NCBI GenBank assembly: GCA_934444765.1
Contig: CAKSDC010000001.1
Location: 62,001 to 126,000, forward strand
Length of the DNA: 64,000 nucleotides
Direction of reading: 5' to 3'
From: an uncultured Oscillospiraceae bacterium
Lineage (GTDB): Bacteria > Bacillota > Clostridia > Oscillospirales > Ruminococcaceae
Below the pieces are notes generated by a model that did not search any database, had not been told where the DNA came from, and worked only from the letters and a program-made list of their open reading frames with translations. Position numbers and translations under genes: made by a program. Shown piece by piece: positions 31,998 through 42,385 of the stretch. The stretch's first letter is position 1. Each line of letters opens with the position of its first letter.

Positions 31998-34940
31998 ATG
32001 ATTAGAAAAAGGATAGTTGCAACGTTAGTCTCTATTAACCTATTAGCGACTATGGTTGCTTATCCGAGCTTATTTACACAGGCTGAAAATGATATTGATA
32101 GTGACGTTACTATGGGAACTTCTGATGAGTACGGAATAGCACTATATAACGAAGAGCAGTCAGAAGAACAACCTTTATACGTTGAACAGACTACATATAG
32201 CGAATACTACGACCAGTACTCTTCTGAAAAAAGACCAGACGATGAAATACTTATTAATGCAACCGATTACATTTCTACTGAGGACGGAGACTTTACAGTA
32301 GAAAAGTATGAGGGTTCTAACGATGACGTGTTGGTTTGGGATAGTGTCGAAGGTTCTGTTACCTATCAATTTGACGTTAAAGAAACGGGTATATACTGTT
32401 TGGAAATGTCTTACTATAATATAGTATGTAATTCTAACCAGATAGAACTATCGCTATCTATAGACGGTGAAGTCCCTTACAGTACTGCTGACAGAATACA
32501 ACTTAACAAGGTTTGGGTGAACGAGGAAGACATAAAAACAGATGAAAAGGGTAACCAAATTAGACCTTCTCAAATACAACAGGGTATGTGGCAGGTTACA
32601 GATATCGAGGACGTGGACGGACTATTTAACGACCCTTTAATATTCTACTTAGAAGAAGGTACTCATACTATTACCTTAAACGGCGTTAGAGCCGAAATAG
32701 CTATAGAGTATCTTAAGTTTCACAATCCAAAAGGAGTGGCTACCTATAGCGAATATACCTCTTCAATAGATACTTCTATTACTAAAGATACTACACCTAC
32801 TTCTTTAATAAGATTGGAAGGCGAAGACGCTATCTATAAGTCCGATTCTACACTATATCCTACTTATGATAAGAATAGCTATACGGTGTCGCCATCAGAC
32901 CCAGCTAAACAGGTATATAACACTATCGGTGACGGTGGTTGGTCTAAAGCTATGCAAACGATTACGTGGAATATGGACGTTGAAAACGACGGTTGGTACA
33001 AGTTGGGTATTAAGGCAAGACAAGACCAAATGCGTGGTTTCTACTCCAATAGACGTATATTTATAGACGGCGAAGTTCCTTGCAAAGAGTTAGACCAAGT
33101 TAAGTTCTACTACAATACCGATTGGGACGTGGTATCCCCTACAGATGAAAACGGTGAAGAAGTGTACGTATATCTAACTGCTGGTACACACACGCTATCT
33201 ATGGAGGTTATTCCTGGTGAAATAGGTGACTCTATGCGTAAGTTGGACGACATAGTACTTACTATGAACGACTACTACAGACAGATACTAATGATTACTG
33301 GTCCAAGTCCAGACAAGTATACCGACTACTACGTACACGAAAAAATTCCTGACTTAGTTAGCACTTTTGAAGAAATATCCGCACAGTTGAAAGATATTCA
33401 AAGCAACATAGAAACGTTAGCTAATTCTGACGGTGGTTCTGAAGCCTCCACTCTTGAACAGTTGACCGTTATATTGGATAAGTGCGTTGAAAAACCTTTA
33501 CAGATACCTAACTATCTATCTCAGTTAAAAGACGATATTTCGGCAGTATCTTCTTGGATGGTTGAATATCGTGGACAACCTTTAGAAGTGGACTACATAG
33601 AATTAGCTTCAGCAGACCAAGAGTTCACCTCTATAAAGTCTAACTTTTTTAAGTCTGCATCGTTCAGTTTTAAAAGGTTTATAAGTTCGTTTACTTCCGA
33701 CTATAATATGCTATCCAACGATAACAATGAACAGACTATGAACGTTTGGGTAGGCTTAGGTCGTGACCAAGCACAGGTAGTTAAAGAACTTGTAGAGTCG
33801 GAATTTATTCCTGAATACAATATACCAGTATCGGTAAACTTAGTACAGGGTACTCTTGCTGAGGCTACATTAGCTGGTAAAGGTCCTGATATTGCACTGT
33901 TCAGTACGGGCGACCTTCCTGTAAACTTTGCGGTAAGAGGTCTATTAGTAGACGTTTCCAAATTTGACAACTACGAAGAAGTTGCAAGTCGTTTTCAAGA
34001 AAACGCTACTATACCATATCAATATGACGGTGGCGTGTATGGTGTACCTTTAGAGCAGAACTTCCCTATGATGTTCTACCGTACAGATATACTAACCGAA
34101 CTTGGTTTTACTCATGCTCCTGAAACTTGGGACGAACTGATTAAAATGTTACCAGCCTTCCAAAGAAGTTATATGTCTATAGGTTTAGTAGCTCCTACTA
34201 TCAACGTTTCGGCAGCTACCGAAGCTGGTCATACCTTTGCTACTTTGATGCTACAAAAGGGCATCAACTACTACAACGACGACCAAACCGCTACCAACTT
34301 CGACGATATTGGAGCAGTACAAGCCTTTGAAGAATGGACTAACTTTTATACTAAGTATGAATTTTCTCAAACTTACGACGCATACAGCCGTTTTAGAACG
34401 GGTGAATATCCTATAGTTATTCAACCTTATACTTTCTTTAATCAGTTGACCGTTGCAGCACCAGAAATTAGTGGTCTTTGGGACGTTACTTCCGTTCCAG
34501 GTACGGTTAAAGAAGACGGTACTATCTCTCATGCTACCAACTCTACCAGTACTTGTGCTATAATATTTAATACTGTAGATAACATCGACAACGCTTGGAA
34601 GTTTGTAGACTGGTTTACTTCCACCGAAATTCAAGTAGAATATGGTACTACTATAGAAGGTTTAATGGGTCAAATGGGACGTTATGATACCGCTAATCTT
34701 GAGGCTTTACAACAGCTATCTTGGAGTTCCGAAGAACTTGAAAAGCTAAACGCTCAGCAAAGCGAATTAAACGAAATTCCTATACTACCTTCTTCTTATG
34801 CAGTAACCAGAAACGTTATGAACGCTTTTAGAGAAACTGTAAACGATGCGGAAAATCCTCGTGATACTCTAATGTGGTACAACCGAGATATTAACGCCGA
34901 AATTACAAGAAAGCGTCAGAACTTAGGACTTGATGACTAA
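31998..34940 (+). CDS. Large extracellular solute-binding protein with N-terminal sugar-binding-like modules
   Basis: 980 residues, twice the usual size. Signal peptide (about 1-30) with no Cys lipobox. Residues about 65-230 and 270-415 look like two related jelly-roll modules (GSVTYQFDVKETGIYCLEMS and TITWNMDVENDGWYKLGIKA). A helical linker (430-575) follows. From about 580 it is a family-1 sugar-binding protein: MNVWVGLGRDQAQVV, GKGPDIALFSTGDLP, YQYDGGVYGVPLEQNFPMMF. It should deliver an oligosaccharide to the permeases that follow. How it stays at the cell without a lipid anchor is unclear. First gene of the operon. Confidence 0.87.
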   Translation: MIRKRIVATLVSINLLATMVAYPSLFTQAENDIDSDVTMGTSDEYGIALYNEEQSEEQPLYVEQTTYSEYYDQYSSEKRPDDEILINATDYISTEDGDFTVEKYEGSNDDVLVWDSVEGSVTYQFDVKETGIYCLEMSYYNIVCNSNQIELSLSIDGEVPYSTADRIQLNKVWVNEEDIKTDEKGNQIRPSQIQQGMWQVTDIEDVDGLFNDPLIFYLEEGTHTITLNGVRAEIAIEYLKFHNPKGVATYSEYTSSIDTSITKDTTPTSLIRLEGEDAIYKSDSTLYPTYDKNSYTVSPSDPAKQVYNTIGDGGWSKAMQTITWNMDVENDGWYKLGIKARQDQMRGFYSNRRIFIDGEVPCKELDQVKFYYNTDWDVVSPTDENGEEVYVYLTAGTHTLSMEVIPGEIGDSMRKLDDIVLTMNDYYRQILMITGPSPDKYTDYYVHEKIPDLVSTFEEISAQLKDIQSNIETLANSDGGSEASTLEQLTVILDKCVEKPLQIPNYLSQLKDDISAVSSWMVEYRGQPLEVDYIELASADQEFTSIKSNFFKSASFSFKRFISSFTSDYNMLSNDNNEQTMNVWVGLGRDQAQVVKELVESEFIPEYNIPVSVNLVQGTLAEATLAGKGPDIALFSTGDLPVNFAVRGLLVDVSKFDNYEEVASRFQENATIPYQYDGGVYGVPLEQNFPMMFYRTDILTELGFTHAPETWDELIKMLPAFQRSYMSIGLVAPTINVSAATEAGHTFATLMLQKGINYYNDDQTATNFDDIGAVQAFEEWTNFYTKYEFSQTYDAYSRFRTGEYPIVIQPYTFFNQLTVAAPEISGLWDVTSVPGTVKEDGTISHATNSTSTCAIIFNTVDNIDNAWKFVDWFTSTEIQVEYGTTIEGLMGQMGRYDTANLEALQQLSWSSEELEKLNAQQSELNEIPILPSSYAVTRNVMNAFRETVNDAENPRDTLMWYNRDINAEITRKRQNLGLDD

Positions 34941-34972
34941 ACCTATACACTATATATTAGGAGGGAAATACT

Positions 34973-35971
34973 TTGATTGACAACGATAAAAAGCTCGACC
35001 AAACCTCTGAGCAAGGTGGAACTTTACAACGTAAGCCAATAGATAAAGATAAGATAGGCGTTAAAGACAAAGCAGAGCAAAGACGCTTAATGTGGTTACA
35101 GGTTAAACAGAATAAGGAATGTTACTTTATGCTACTACCTTTTATGGTTCTGTTTTTAATATTTACTATAATACCAGTACTACTTTCGTTACCTATAGGT
35201 TTTACCGACTTTAACATGGTGCAGTTTCCAAAGTTTGTAGGACTTTCTAACTTTACTACGTTATTCTTATCCGATAAGGTATTTATTAAGGCTATTAGAG
35301 TAACTTTAGTATTTGCGATATTTACAGGCCCTATAAGTTATATACTATGCTTCTTGTTAGCATGGTTAATTAACGAACTTCATCCAAAGCTAAAGACTAT
35401 ATTTACGTTAATATTCTATGCACCATCTATGGCTAACGTATATACTGTATGGCAGTTGATATTCAGTGGCGACTCTTATGGTATATTAAACTCTATGCTA
35501 TTAGATTTAGGTATCATAACTTCGCCAATACAATGGCTGACCGACTCCAGTTATATATTAGGTGCGGTAATTATAGTACAGATGTGGGTATCTTTAGGTG
35601 CGGGCTTCTTAGCTTTAAGAGCAGGTTTCCAAAACGTAGACCGTTCACAGTATGAAGCTGGTGCTATTGAAGGTATTAAGAATAGATGGCAAGAACTTAT
35701 ATATATTACAGTTCCATCTATGGGACCACAACTTATGTTCGCTGCGGTTATGCAGATAGTATCTTCATTTACTGCCGATATAGTAGCAAGAAACCTTGTA
35801 GGTTTTCCAAGTACTGGTTATGCGGCACATACTATTATGACTCATGCTTACGACTACGGTTGGGTACGTTACGAAATGGGTTATGCGTCTTCGATATGTT
35901 TAGTATTATTCGTAGTAATGTACATAGCTAATAAGTTAATTAGTAATCTACTAAGTAAGTATATGGATTAA
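34973..35971 (+). CDS. Sugar ABC transporter permease (LplB-like)
   Basis: 332 residues. A soluble 50-residue N-terminal tail precedes six membrane helices. The ATPase-docking EAA loop reads YEAGAIEGIKNRWQELIYIT. The start is TTG 34973, placed 8 nt after AGGAGGG; no ATG would include the first residues. It pairs with the next gene to form one membrane channel. Substrate presumably an oligosaccharide, set by the upstream binding protein. Confidence 0.9.
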   Translation: MIDNDKKLDQTSEQGGTLQRKPIDKDKIGVKDKAEQRRLMWLQVKQNKECYFMLLPFMVLFLIFTIIPVLLSLPIGFTDFNMVQFPKFVGLSNFTTLFLSDKVFIKAIRVTLVFAIFTGPISYILCFLLAWLINELHPKLKTIFTLIFYAPSMANVYTVWQLIFSGDSYGILNSMLLDLGIITSPIQWLTDSSYILGAVIIVQMWVSLGAGFLALRAGFQNVDRSQYEAGAIEGIKNRWQELIYITVPSMGPQLMFAAVMQIVSSFTADIVARNLVGFPSTGYAAHTIMTHAYDYGWVRYEMGYASSICLVLFVVMYIANKLISNLLSKYMD

Positions 35972-35986
35972 GGGGGAATATGTTAA

Positions 35987-36859
35987 ATGGTTGATACTAA
36001 AAAAATGAAGGAATCTAATAAACAGGCAGGTACTAAGTTTGGAAGTACCACTGGCATATTCATATTCTTGTTAATATTAGGTTGCTTTATGGCATTGCCT
36101 ATATACTTAGCATTAGTAATGTCCATTAAGCCAGTACAGGAACTATTTATATTCCCACCAAAGTTATACACACTAAATCCTACACTAAGCAACTTTAAGG
36201 ATATGTTTAAGGTTGCAGACGATTTATGGGTTCCATTCTCAAGATACGTATTCAATAGTATATTCATTACTATTACGGTTACAGTATGTCACTGTTTTGT
36301 ATCTTCTATGGCTGCGTTTGTATTAGCAAAGTGCAGATTTCCTGGTAACAAGATACTAAACTCTATAATAGTAGTATCGCTACTATATCAGAGCAACGTA
36401 ATATACATTATGCAGTATATAGTAATGGCTCAACTAAATATGATAAACACCTATTGGGCTTTAATACTACCTTATATAGCTACTCCTATGGGACTATTCT
36501 TAATGCGTCAGTCTATGACACAGATTCCTGACGCTATGATAGAGGCTGCTAAGGTAGACGGTGCTAATATGTTTACTATATGTTGGAAAATAGTAATGCC
36601 TAATCAAAAACCTGCTTTGATGACTTTGATAATATTCGCTTTCCAAACTGCTTGGAACATTCAAGGTAACAGTGTAGTCTATGATGAGGCTTTAAAGACT
36701 CTACCTACTGTAGTACAACAGGCTGCTGCAGCTGGTCTTGCAAGAGCTGGTGTAGCTATGGCTTCGGCTGTGTTCATGTTAGTTCCACCTATAGTGGTAT
36801 TTATGTTTGCACAAAAGAACGTTATCGAAACTATGGCACATTCTGGTATTAAAGATTAA
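35987..36859 (+). CDS. Carbohydrate ABC transporter permease (LplC-like)
   Basis: 290 residues with six membrane helices and the EAA loop MIEAAKVDGANMFTICWKIV. Partner of the preceding permease. The ATG is 15 bp after the previous stop. The C-terminal AQKNVIETMAHSGIKD is typical of the family. Confidence 0.9.
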   Translation: MVDTKKMKESNKQAGTKFGSTTGIFIFLLILGCFMALPIYLALVMSIKPVQELFIFPPKLYTLNPTLSNFKDMFKVADDLWVPFSRYVFNSIFITITVTVCHCFVSSMAAFVLAKCRFPGNKILNSIIVVSLLYQSNVIYIMQYIVMAQLNMINTYWALILPYIATPMGLFLMRQSMTQIPDAMIEAAKVDGANMFTICWKIVMPNQKPALMTLIIFAFQTAWNIQGNSVVYDEALKTLPTVVQQAAAAGLARAGVAMASAVFMLVPPIVVFMFAQKNVIETMAHSGIKD

Positions 36860-36882
36860 CATATAGAAAGGGTGAAATTTTA

Positions 36883-38412
36883 GTGCGAAAACAGTTTAAA
36901 AGGTTACTCTGTGGCATATTAACAGGATTAGTTACTGCTACTTCGTTAGTGTTACCTGCTTCGGCAGAAGAACCTTACAACGTATACAACTACGATACTT
37001 GGGGTGAGGCTGTTCCATCACAAGCGGGTTACTTGGCACAACAGAGTATACTGGGTTCTAATTTGGAGTTCAACGGAAAGTCTATAGGAGACTTCTCTTC
37101 TCCAAACGACATATTTAAAGACGCTAACGATACTTTCTATCTTGTGGACAGTGGCAACAACAGAATAGTGGTATTGAACAGTACACTGGATACGGTTCTT
37201 GATATATACGATACTTTTACAGGCTTAGACGGTAAAGAGACTACTCTAAGTAATCCTACAGGTATATGGGTAGACTCCGATGAAGGTTATATGTACATAG
37301 CAGATAACAAAAACTCAAGAGTTATTAAGTGCGATATGAACCTTAATGTAGTATTAGAGTTTACTAAGCCTACTTCCGAAGTGTATTCCCAAAAGCTATC
37401 GTTTTTACCACAAAAGGTGTTAGTGGATACTGCTGGATATGTATACATAGTAGTAAACAACATCACAAGTGGTGCGGTAATGTTCAATAGTAACGGAGAG
37501 TTTCAGGGTTTCTACGGTGCTAACAAGGTAAAGGAAACCGCAGAAGTTATTAGTAACTATATGTGGAACTTAATAGCTACCGATGAAATGCGTGCAAGAC
37601 GTTCTAAGAGCGTACCTGTAGGCTTTAACAACTTCGATTTGGACAACGAAGGCTTTATATATACTTGTACACAGTCCGAAGATACCGATATCATTAAAAA
37701 GGTAAATCCCGCAGGAGATAACCTATTTGAAAATGTAAATGCTCTTTGGGGTGATGATACTACTACGTCTGAAACTACTAAAACTACAGCTATGATTGAT
37801 ATAGATATTTCAGACGATGGTTATATAAACTGTTTGGATTCTACTACTGGTAGGGTATTCCAATTTGATGCTGAATGTAATCTTATGTTCGTAATAGGTA
37901 CTAAGGCTGACCAAATGGGCGGTTTTAAACAGGTATCCGCAATAGAAAGTATGGGTACTAACCTATACGTGGTGGACTCCTTAAAGAATACTATTACAGT
38001 ATTCGGCGAAACTGAATTTGGTTCTATAGTACATCAGGCTACTGACCTATACAACAGTGGCTACTATGAAGACGCTTTAGAACCTTGGCGTGAAGTTCTT
38101 AAACGTGACGGTAACTATAGGAACGCTTATATCGGTATAGCTAACGCTCAGTTAAACGCTGGTGAATATGAAGAGTCTATGAAGTACTCTAAACTTGCCG
38201 ATAACGGTAAGATATACAATAAGGCTTTTGAAGGATATCGTCAAAACTGGATAGACGCTCACTTTAACTTGATAGCCTTTATAGTAATACTATTGATAGT
38301 GTTATGGTTCGCTGATACTATTCTTAAAAAGAAAAAGAATACTACCATGTTTACTATCGTAAAACAGGCTATACAGTCTAAACTGCCTAAAAGAAAGGGG
38401 TCTAAAAGCTAA
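36883..38412 (+). CDS. Secreted beta-propeller (NHL) plus TPR protein with C-terminal membrane anchor
   Basis: 509 residues. Signal peptide (about 1-28, ending LVLPASAEE), then repeats of the NHL type: FSSPNDIFKDANDTFYLVDS, GNNRIVVLN, NPTGIWVDSDEGYMYIADNK, NSRVIKCD. A short TPR pair follows (about 385-445, YNSGYYEDALEPWREVLKRD), then a membrane helix (about 465-485) and a basic tail. It would sit on the outer face next to the transporter. The start is GTG 36883. Role unknown: perhaps a glycan-binding or scaffold component of the transport system. Confidence 0.82.
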   Translation: MRKQFKRLLCGILTGLVTATSLVLPASAEEPYNVYNYDTWGEAVPSQAGYLAQQSILGSNLEFNGKSIGDFSSPNDIFKDANDTFYLVDSGNNRIVVLNSTLDTVLDIYDTFTGLDGKETTLSNPTGIWVDSDEGYMYIADNKNSRVIKCDMNLNVVLEFTKPTSEVYSQKLSFLPQKVLVDTAGYVYIVVNNITSGAVMFNSNGEFQGFYGANKVKETAEVISNYMWNLIATDEMRARRSKSVPVGFNNFDLDNEGFIYTCTQSEDTDIIKKVNPAGDNLFENVNALWGDDTTTSETTKTTAMIDIDISDDGYINCLDSTTGRVFQFDAECNLMFVIGTKADQMGGFKQVSAIESMGTNLYVVDSLKNTITVFGETEFGSIVHQATDLYNSGYYEDALEPWREVLKRDGNYRNAYIGIANAQLNAGEYEESMKYSKLADNGKIYNKAFEGYRQNWIDAHFNLIAFIVILLIVLWFADTILKKKKNTTMFTIVKQAIQSKLPKRKGSKS

Positions 38413-39041
38413 TGATGGACTTGACTAAAAAGCAATGGGTTAAACATACTATAATGCACCCCTTTGAAGGTTACGAAGACCTTCGTTGGAAAAAGGGTGG
38501 TTCAGTAAAGTATTCGTTTATAATAGTATTCTTACTATTTATAGCCCAGATAGCTTATGAAAGACTATATGGTTTTCAGTTCTTTGTTACACAAGATAAG
38601 ATGTTTAACATAGTACCTTACTTAGTGCAGAGTATTATACTATTCGCTACTTGGGTAGTAGGTAACTGGGCTATTAGTACTCTACTTGACGGTGAAGGTA
38701 CTTTAAAGAATATATGTATATTTAGTGCGTATGCATTAATTCCATACATTGCACAGACTTTTATTAACGTATTCTTATCCCACTTTTTAATACGTGATGA
38801 GTATATATTTATGCAAGCCATTCAGGTAGTAGGCACTCTATGGAGCGTAATATTAATGTTTATGGCTATTAAAACAGTACATCAATACACCGTATTAAAG
38901 ACTATATTGGATATATTACTAACTATAGTAGCTATGTTAATAATACTATTCTTATTAGTATTGTTGCTATCGTTATTCCAACAAGTGTACGTATTCGTTT
39001 ACTCGGTATACACCGAAATTGCATACAGACTTAAAGTCTAA
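38412..39041 (+). CDS. YIP1-family membrane protein
   Basis: 209 residues with five hydrophobic segments and the N-terminal HPFEGYEDLRWKKGGSVKYS typical of bacterial Yip1-domain proteins. The ATG overlaps the stop of the NHL gene (TAATG), so translation is coupled. Function unknown; the context ties it to the transporter. Confidence 0.78.
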   Translation: MMDLTKKQWVKHTIMHPFEGYEDLRWKKGGSVKYSFIIVFLLFIAQIAYERLYGFQFFVTQDKMFNIVPYLVQSIILFATWVVGNWAISTLLDGEGTLKNICIFSAYALIPYIAQTFINVFLSHFLIRDEYIFMQAIQVVGTLWSVILMFMAIKTVHQYTVLKTILDILLTIVAMLIILFLLVLLLSLFQQVYVFVYSVYTEIAYRLKV

Positions 39042-39067
39042 AAGAAAGGCTGGTGATTATATATATT

Positions 39068-41443
39068 ATGAAAAGTAATAACTTAAAAAGGTTCATAGTT
39101 GCTATAATGGTTCTTTCTATGATGAGTACTACCACTATAAGTTCATCTTTAGCGTACGCTACAGAAGACGATACCACTACCGTTGAAAGTACTTCCGAAG
39201 ATGGTGCTACTACTCAGGACGGCGAGGCTGTAGACGAAAACGCTTATGAGGCTGATGCGGTAGACAAGGACTTTGTGGCAAGGGACGAAAAAGAACTTCT
39301 TAGCAAGATGACCTTAGTAGCTGAAACGGATAGTCTTCAACTATACTACAATGAGGACGAGGAAGACGATGAGGATATATTGGCTTTAGTAAATAAGTCT
39401 AATGGATACGTTTGGTGGTCTTCTCCTGTAAATGCTATGGGCGATGCTAACGCTACTAATACTCTAAGACAAGAACTTAAATCTTCTATAACTATGACTT
39501 ATGGTCAACCTGCTTCACGTACTACTAAAAATTTACGTTCAGCTAAAAATGGTAAGTTTAAGTATCAAACTATAGACAATGGTATTAAGGTTACATACTC
39601 TTTTAGCAAAGCAGATATTACAGTTCCTGTAGAGTATACCTTAGTAGACGACTATCTAAAAGTTTCGGTTAAGACTTCCGAAATAGAAGAGAAAAACGAC
39701 TCCGATACGGACGGTAACATATTAACTGCATTAACTCTATTAGGCAGTTTTGGAGCTACCGAAATGGCAGACGAAAGTTCTAACGATGATACTCAAGGCG
39801 GATACTTTGTAATTCCAGACGGTTCAGGAGCTTTAATAGACTTCGATAATGGCAAGACTTGGGCAAAGTCTTATTCCAGTAAGATATACGGTTCAGACGT
39901 TGCTATGGTACCTACTACGGCTTCAGCAGTCACTAAACAAGTATACTTTCCTATGTACGGAATAGTTCGTAACGACGGAAATGGCATTATGGCAGTAGTG
40001 TCTAAAGGTGACGGCAACGCTACTATAAAGTCGAGCGTAAGTATTCAGTCTAAGAGTAGCTACAATATATGTAACTTCGAGTTTACTCTTAGAAGTACCG
40101 ATACTTACTATATGGGTGGAGATACTACTCCTTTAAAAGTGTTCGAAACTGGCGGAATGAAGACGGATGAGTTAGAAGTAAGATACTATCCTTTAGCTGA
40201 CGACGATTTGGACTATACCGACGTAGCTAAATGCTATCGTGACTATCTTCTAAACGAAAAACAGATAACTCCTACTACTACTGAAAACTCTTCTAATATG
40301 TACGTGGACGTATATGGCGGTGTGGAAAAGACTACTCCTATATGCGGTATACCTATGGTATTAAAGACTTCTATTACTTCGTTCAATCAGACTAAGGATA
40401 TAGTAAGCGAACTATTAGATAATGGCGCTGACAACTTAGTATTAAGCTATCATAACTGGACTAATGCAGGTATTAAAAATCAAGTAGACTATAAGGCTAC
40501 ACCTTCTAATACTCTTGGTGGTAATGGTGACTTTAAGTCTTTAGTTAAGTACTTAGATAGTAATAACGTATCATTATATCCAGTAATAGAAAACGATAAG
40601 TTTACTTCTGGTCAAGGATACTATTCATTTAAGAACACTAATATTAGAGTATCGGGTTCTTATTCAAGGTTACTATCTTACGACTTAGCTTTTGGCGAAC
40701 AGGATACTAATGTGGATACTTATTCTTTACTATCACCGTCTATCTTTTCTGAAGTATATAGTAAGGTAGCTAAAAACTATTCTAAGTCTATAGTAAATGG
40801 AATATCTATTGGTGATATGACCGCTTTACTATATGGTGACTATGGCAAACAGAAGGTATCCCGTCAAAGTATGGAAACTACTATGACTGAAAGTTTAGAC
40901 AACTTAAAGTCTTCTATCGGTTCAGTATTAGGTATCACTGCTAATGAGTATACTCTACCATACTTAGACCACATTACAGACGTTCCACTATCTTCCAGTA
41001 ACTACGATATATTCGATGAGGAAGTTCCATTCTACTCCATAGTGATGCACGGAATAACTCCTTTAGCAAGTACTCCTATAAATGCCAGTGCCGACAACGA
41101 AACTTTACTATTACAGTCTATGGCGGTAGGCATGAACCCTCGTTACGATATGATATTCGAGGAAACCAGTACTTTAAAAGATACTGAATTTGACGGTCTA
41201 TACTATGCATACTACAAAAACTGGGTGGATACTGCAAGTCAGCAATACAGTTTTGCTAAGAACGTATTGGATGCAGTTAGCAACTCTTATATTACGTCGT
41301 ATACACAAGACGGAAACGTTATCTATACGGAATACGAAAACGGTACTAAAACCGAAGTCGACCTCGATAGTAGGTCTGTTAAGGTGAACGGCACCGAATA
41401 TAAATACTCCGACTATGTAACCAGTGAAGGAGGACAAAGTTAA
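39068..41443 (+). CDS. Secreted DUF5696 protein of the transport operon
   Basis: About 791 residues. Signal peptide (about 1-30, FIVAIMVLSMMSTTTISSSL), an acidic, low-complexity stretch (35-70), then a large multidomain body with GGYFVIPDGSGALIDFDNGK, KQVYFPMYGIVRNDG and a late alpha/beta part (about 440-700) that resembles a glycosidase-type barrel in layout. I assign DUF5696 from memory of this operon type. ATG 39068 is preferred over GTG 39053 since it gives a clean signal peptide and has GGTGAT upstream. It could act on or capture the transported glycan; no catalytic residues are claimed. Confidence 0.75.
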   Translation: MKSNNLKRFIVAIMVLSMMSTTTISSSLAYATEDDTTTVESTSEDGATTQDGEAVDENAYEADAVDKDFVARDEKELLSKMTLVAETDSLQLYYNEDEEDDEDILALVNKSNGYVWWSSPVNAMGDANATNTLRQELKSSITMTYGQPASRTTKNLRSAKNGKFKYQTIDNGIKVTYSFSKADITVPVEYTLVDDYLKVSVKTSEIEEKNDSDTDGNILTALTLLGSFGATEMADESSNDDTQGGYFVIPDGSGALIDFDNGKTWAKSYSSKIYGSDVAMVPTTASAVTKQVYFPMYGIVRNDGNGIMAVVSKGDGNATIKSSVSIQSKSSYNICNFEFTLRSTDTYYMGGDTTPLKVFETGGMKTDELEVRYYPLADDDLDYTDVAKCYRDYLLNEKQITPTTTENSSNMYVDVYGGVEKTTPICGIPMVLKTSITSFNQTKDIVSELLDNGADNLVLSYHNWTNAGIKNQVDYKATPSNTLGGNGDFKSLVKYLDSNNVSLYPVIENDKFTSGQGYYSFKNTNIRVSGSYSRLLSYDLAFGEQDTNVDTYSLLSPSIFSEVYSKVAKNYSKSIVNGISIGDMTALLYGDYGKQKVSRQSMETTMTESLDNLKSSIGSVLGITANEYTLPYLDHITDVPLSSSNYDIFDEEVPFYSIVMHGITPLASTPINASADNETLLLQSMAVGMNPRYDMIFEETSTLKDTEFDGLYYAYYKNWVDTASQQYSFAKNVLDAVSNSYITSYTQDGNVIYTEYENGTKTEVDLDSRSVKVNGTEYKYSDYVTSEGGQS

Positions 41444-42366
41444 TGAAGAAAAAAAGTGGTGGCATTCAAATGCCATACGAAAAAAGAAAGAGCTTATATG
41501 GTTATGGATTTATAGCTCTTTGGTTAATAGGAACTATTAAGTGGTTCTTAATACCTTTGGCTACTTCTTTAGAGTTCTCTTTTAAGACTGTATCCCCTGA
41601 AGCTGGTGGTATGGTAAAGCATATTCCAGATGGTGGTATATTCTATAACTATCAATATGCGTTTGGTATAGACCCTAATTACTCTAAATACTTAGTTCAA
41701 GTCTTACAAGATACCGCTTTAAAAACCCCTCTAATAATAATATTCTCACTATTCGTAGCAGTAATGTTGAACCAAAAGTTCAAGGGTAGAGGCTTTGCAA
41801 GAGCTGTATTCTTTTTACCAGTAATAATAGCTACTGGTCCAGTATACGCTATAATTTCAGGCGATATGAGTTCCAGTGGTAGTAACGACGCTTCACAGTT
41901 TTCTACTATGTTCCAAACTGACTTAGTAGGCGAACTTATGGAGTTTGTAGGCATATACGGTATTAGCGATACCATTACCGAAACTATTCAAAGTATTACG
42001 ACTAATATATTCGGTTTAGTGTGGAACTCTGGTATACAGATACTAATATTCCTTGCAGCGTTACAGAACATTCCAGTTTCAGCTAAAGAGGCTGCACAGA
42101 TGGAAGGTGCTACTGCTTGGGAGTACTTCTGGAAGATTACATTCCCTTATGTTAGCCCTATGATATTAGCTAACTTAATATTTACTATTATAGATTCGTT
42201 TACCGATACCAGCAACGCAGTAATGTCAAGAGTACTTGAAATGCAAAGTGACTGGAAGTACGGTGAGGCAGCTGCTATGGCTTGGTCTTACTTCTTAATA
42301 GTAATGGTCGCAGTGGGCATTATAGTATTTATAGTAAATAAGTTTGTTTACTATGAAGTAGATTAG
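41443..42366 (+). CDS. Second sugar ABC permease, LplB-like
   Basis: 307 residues, six membrane helices, with an unusually long loop (about 140-175). EAA loop: AKEAAQMEGATAWEYFWKIT. The start overlaps the DUF5696 stop (TAATG). It forms the second permease pair with the next gene, so the operon codes for two channels but one binding protein. Confidence 0.88.
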   Translation: MKKKSGGIQMPYEKRKSLYGYGFIALWLIGTIKWFLIPLATSLEFSFKTVSPEAGGMVKHIPDGGIFYNYQYAFGIDPNYSKYLVQVLQDTALKTPLIIIFSLFVAVMLNQKFKGRGFARAVFFLPVIIATGPVYAIISGDMSSSGSNDASQFSTMFQTDLVGELMEFVGIYGISDTITETIQSITTNIFGLVWNSGIQILIFLAALQNIPVSAKEAAQMEGATAWEYFWKITFPYVSPMILANLIFTIIDSFTDTSNAVMSRVLEMQSDWKYGEAAAMAWSYFLIVMVAVGIIVFIVNKFVYYEVD

Positions 42367-42385
42367 TTAGGAGGGAGTATTTAAT

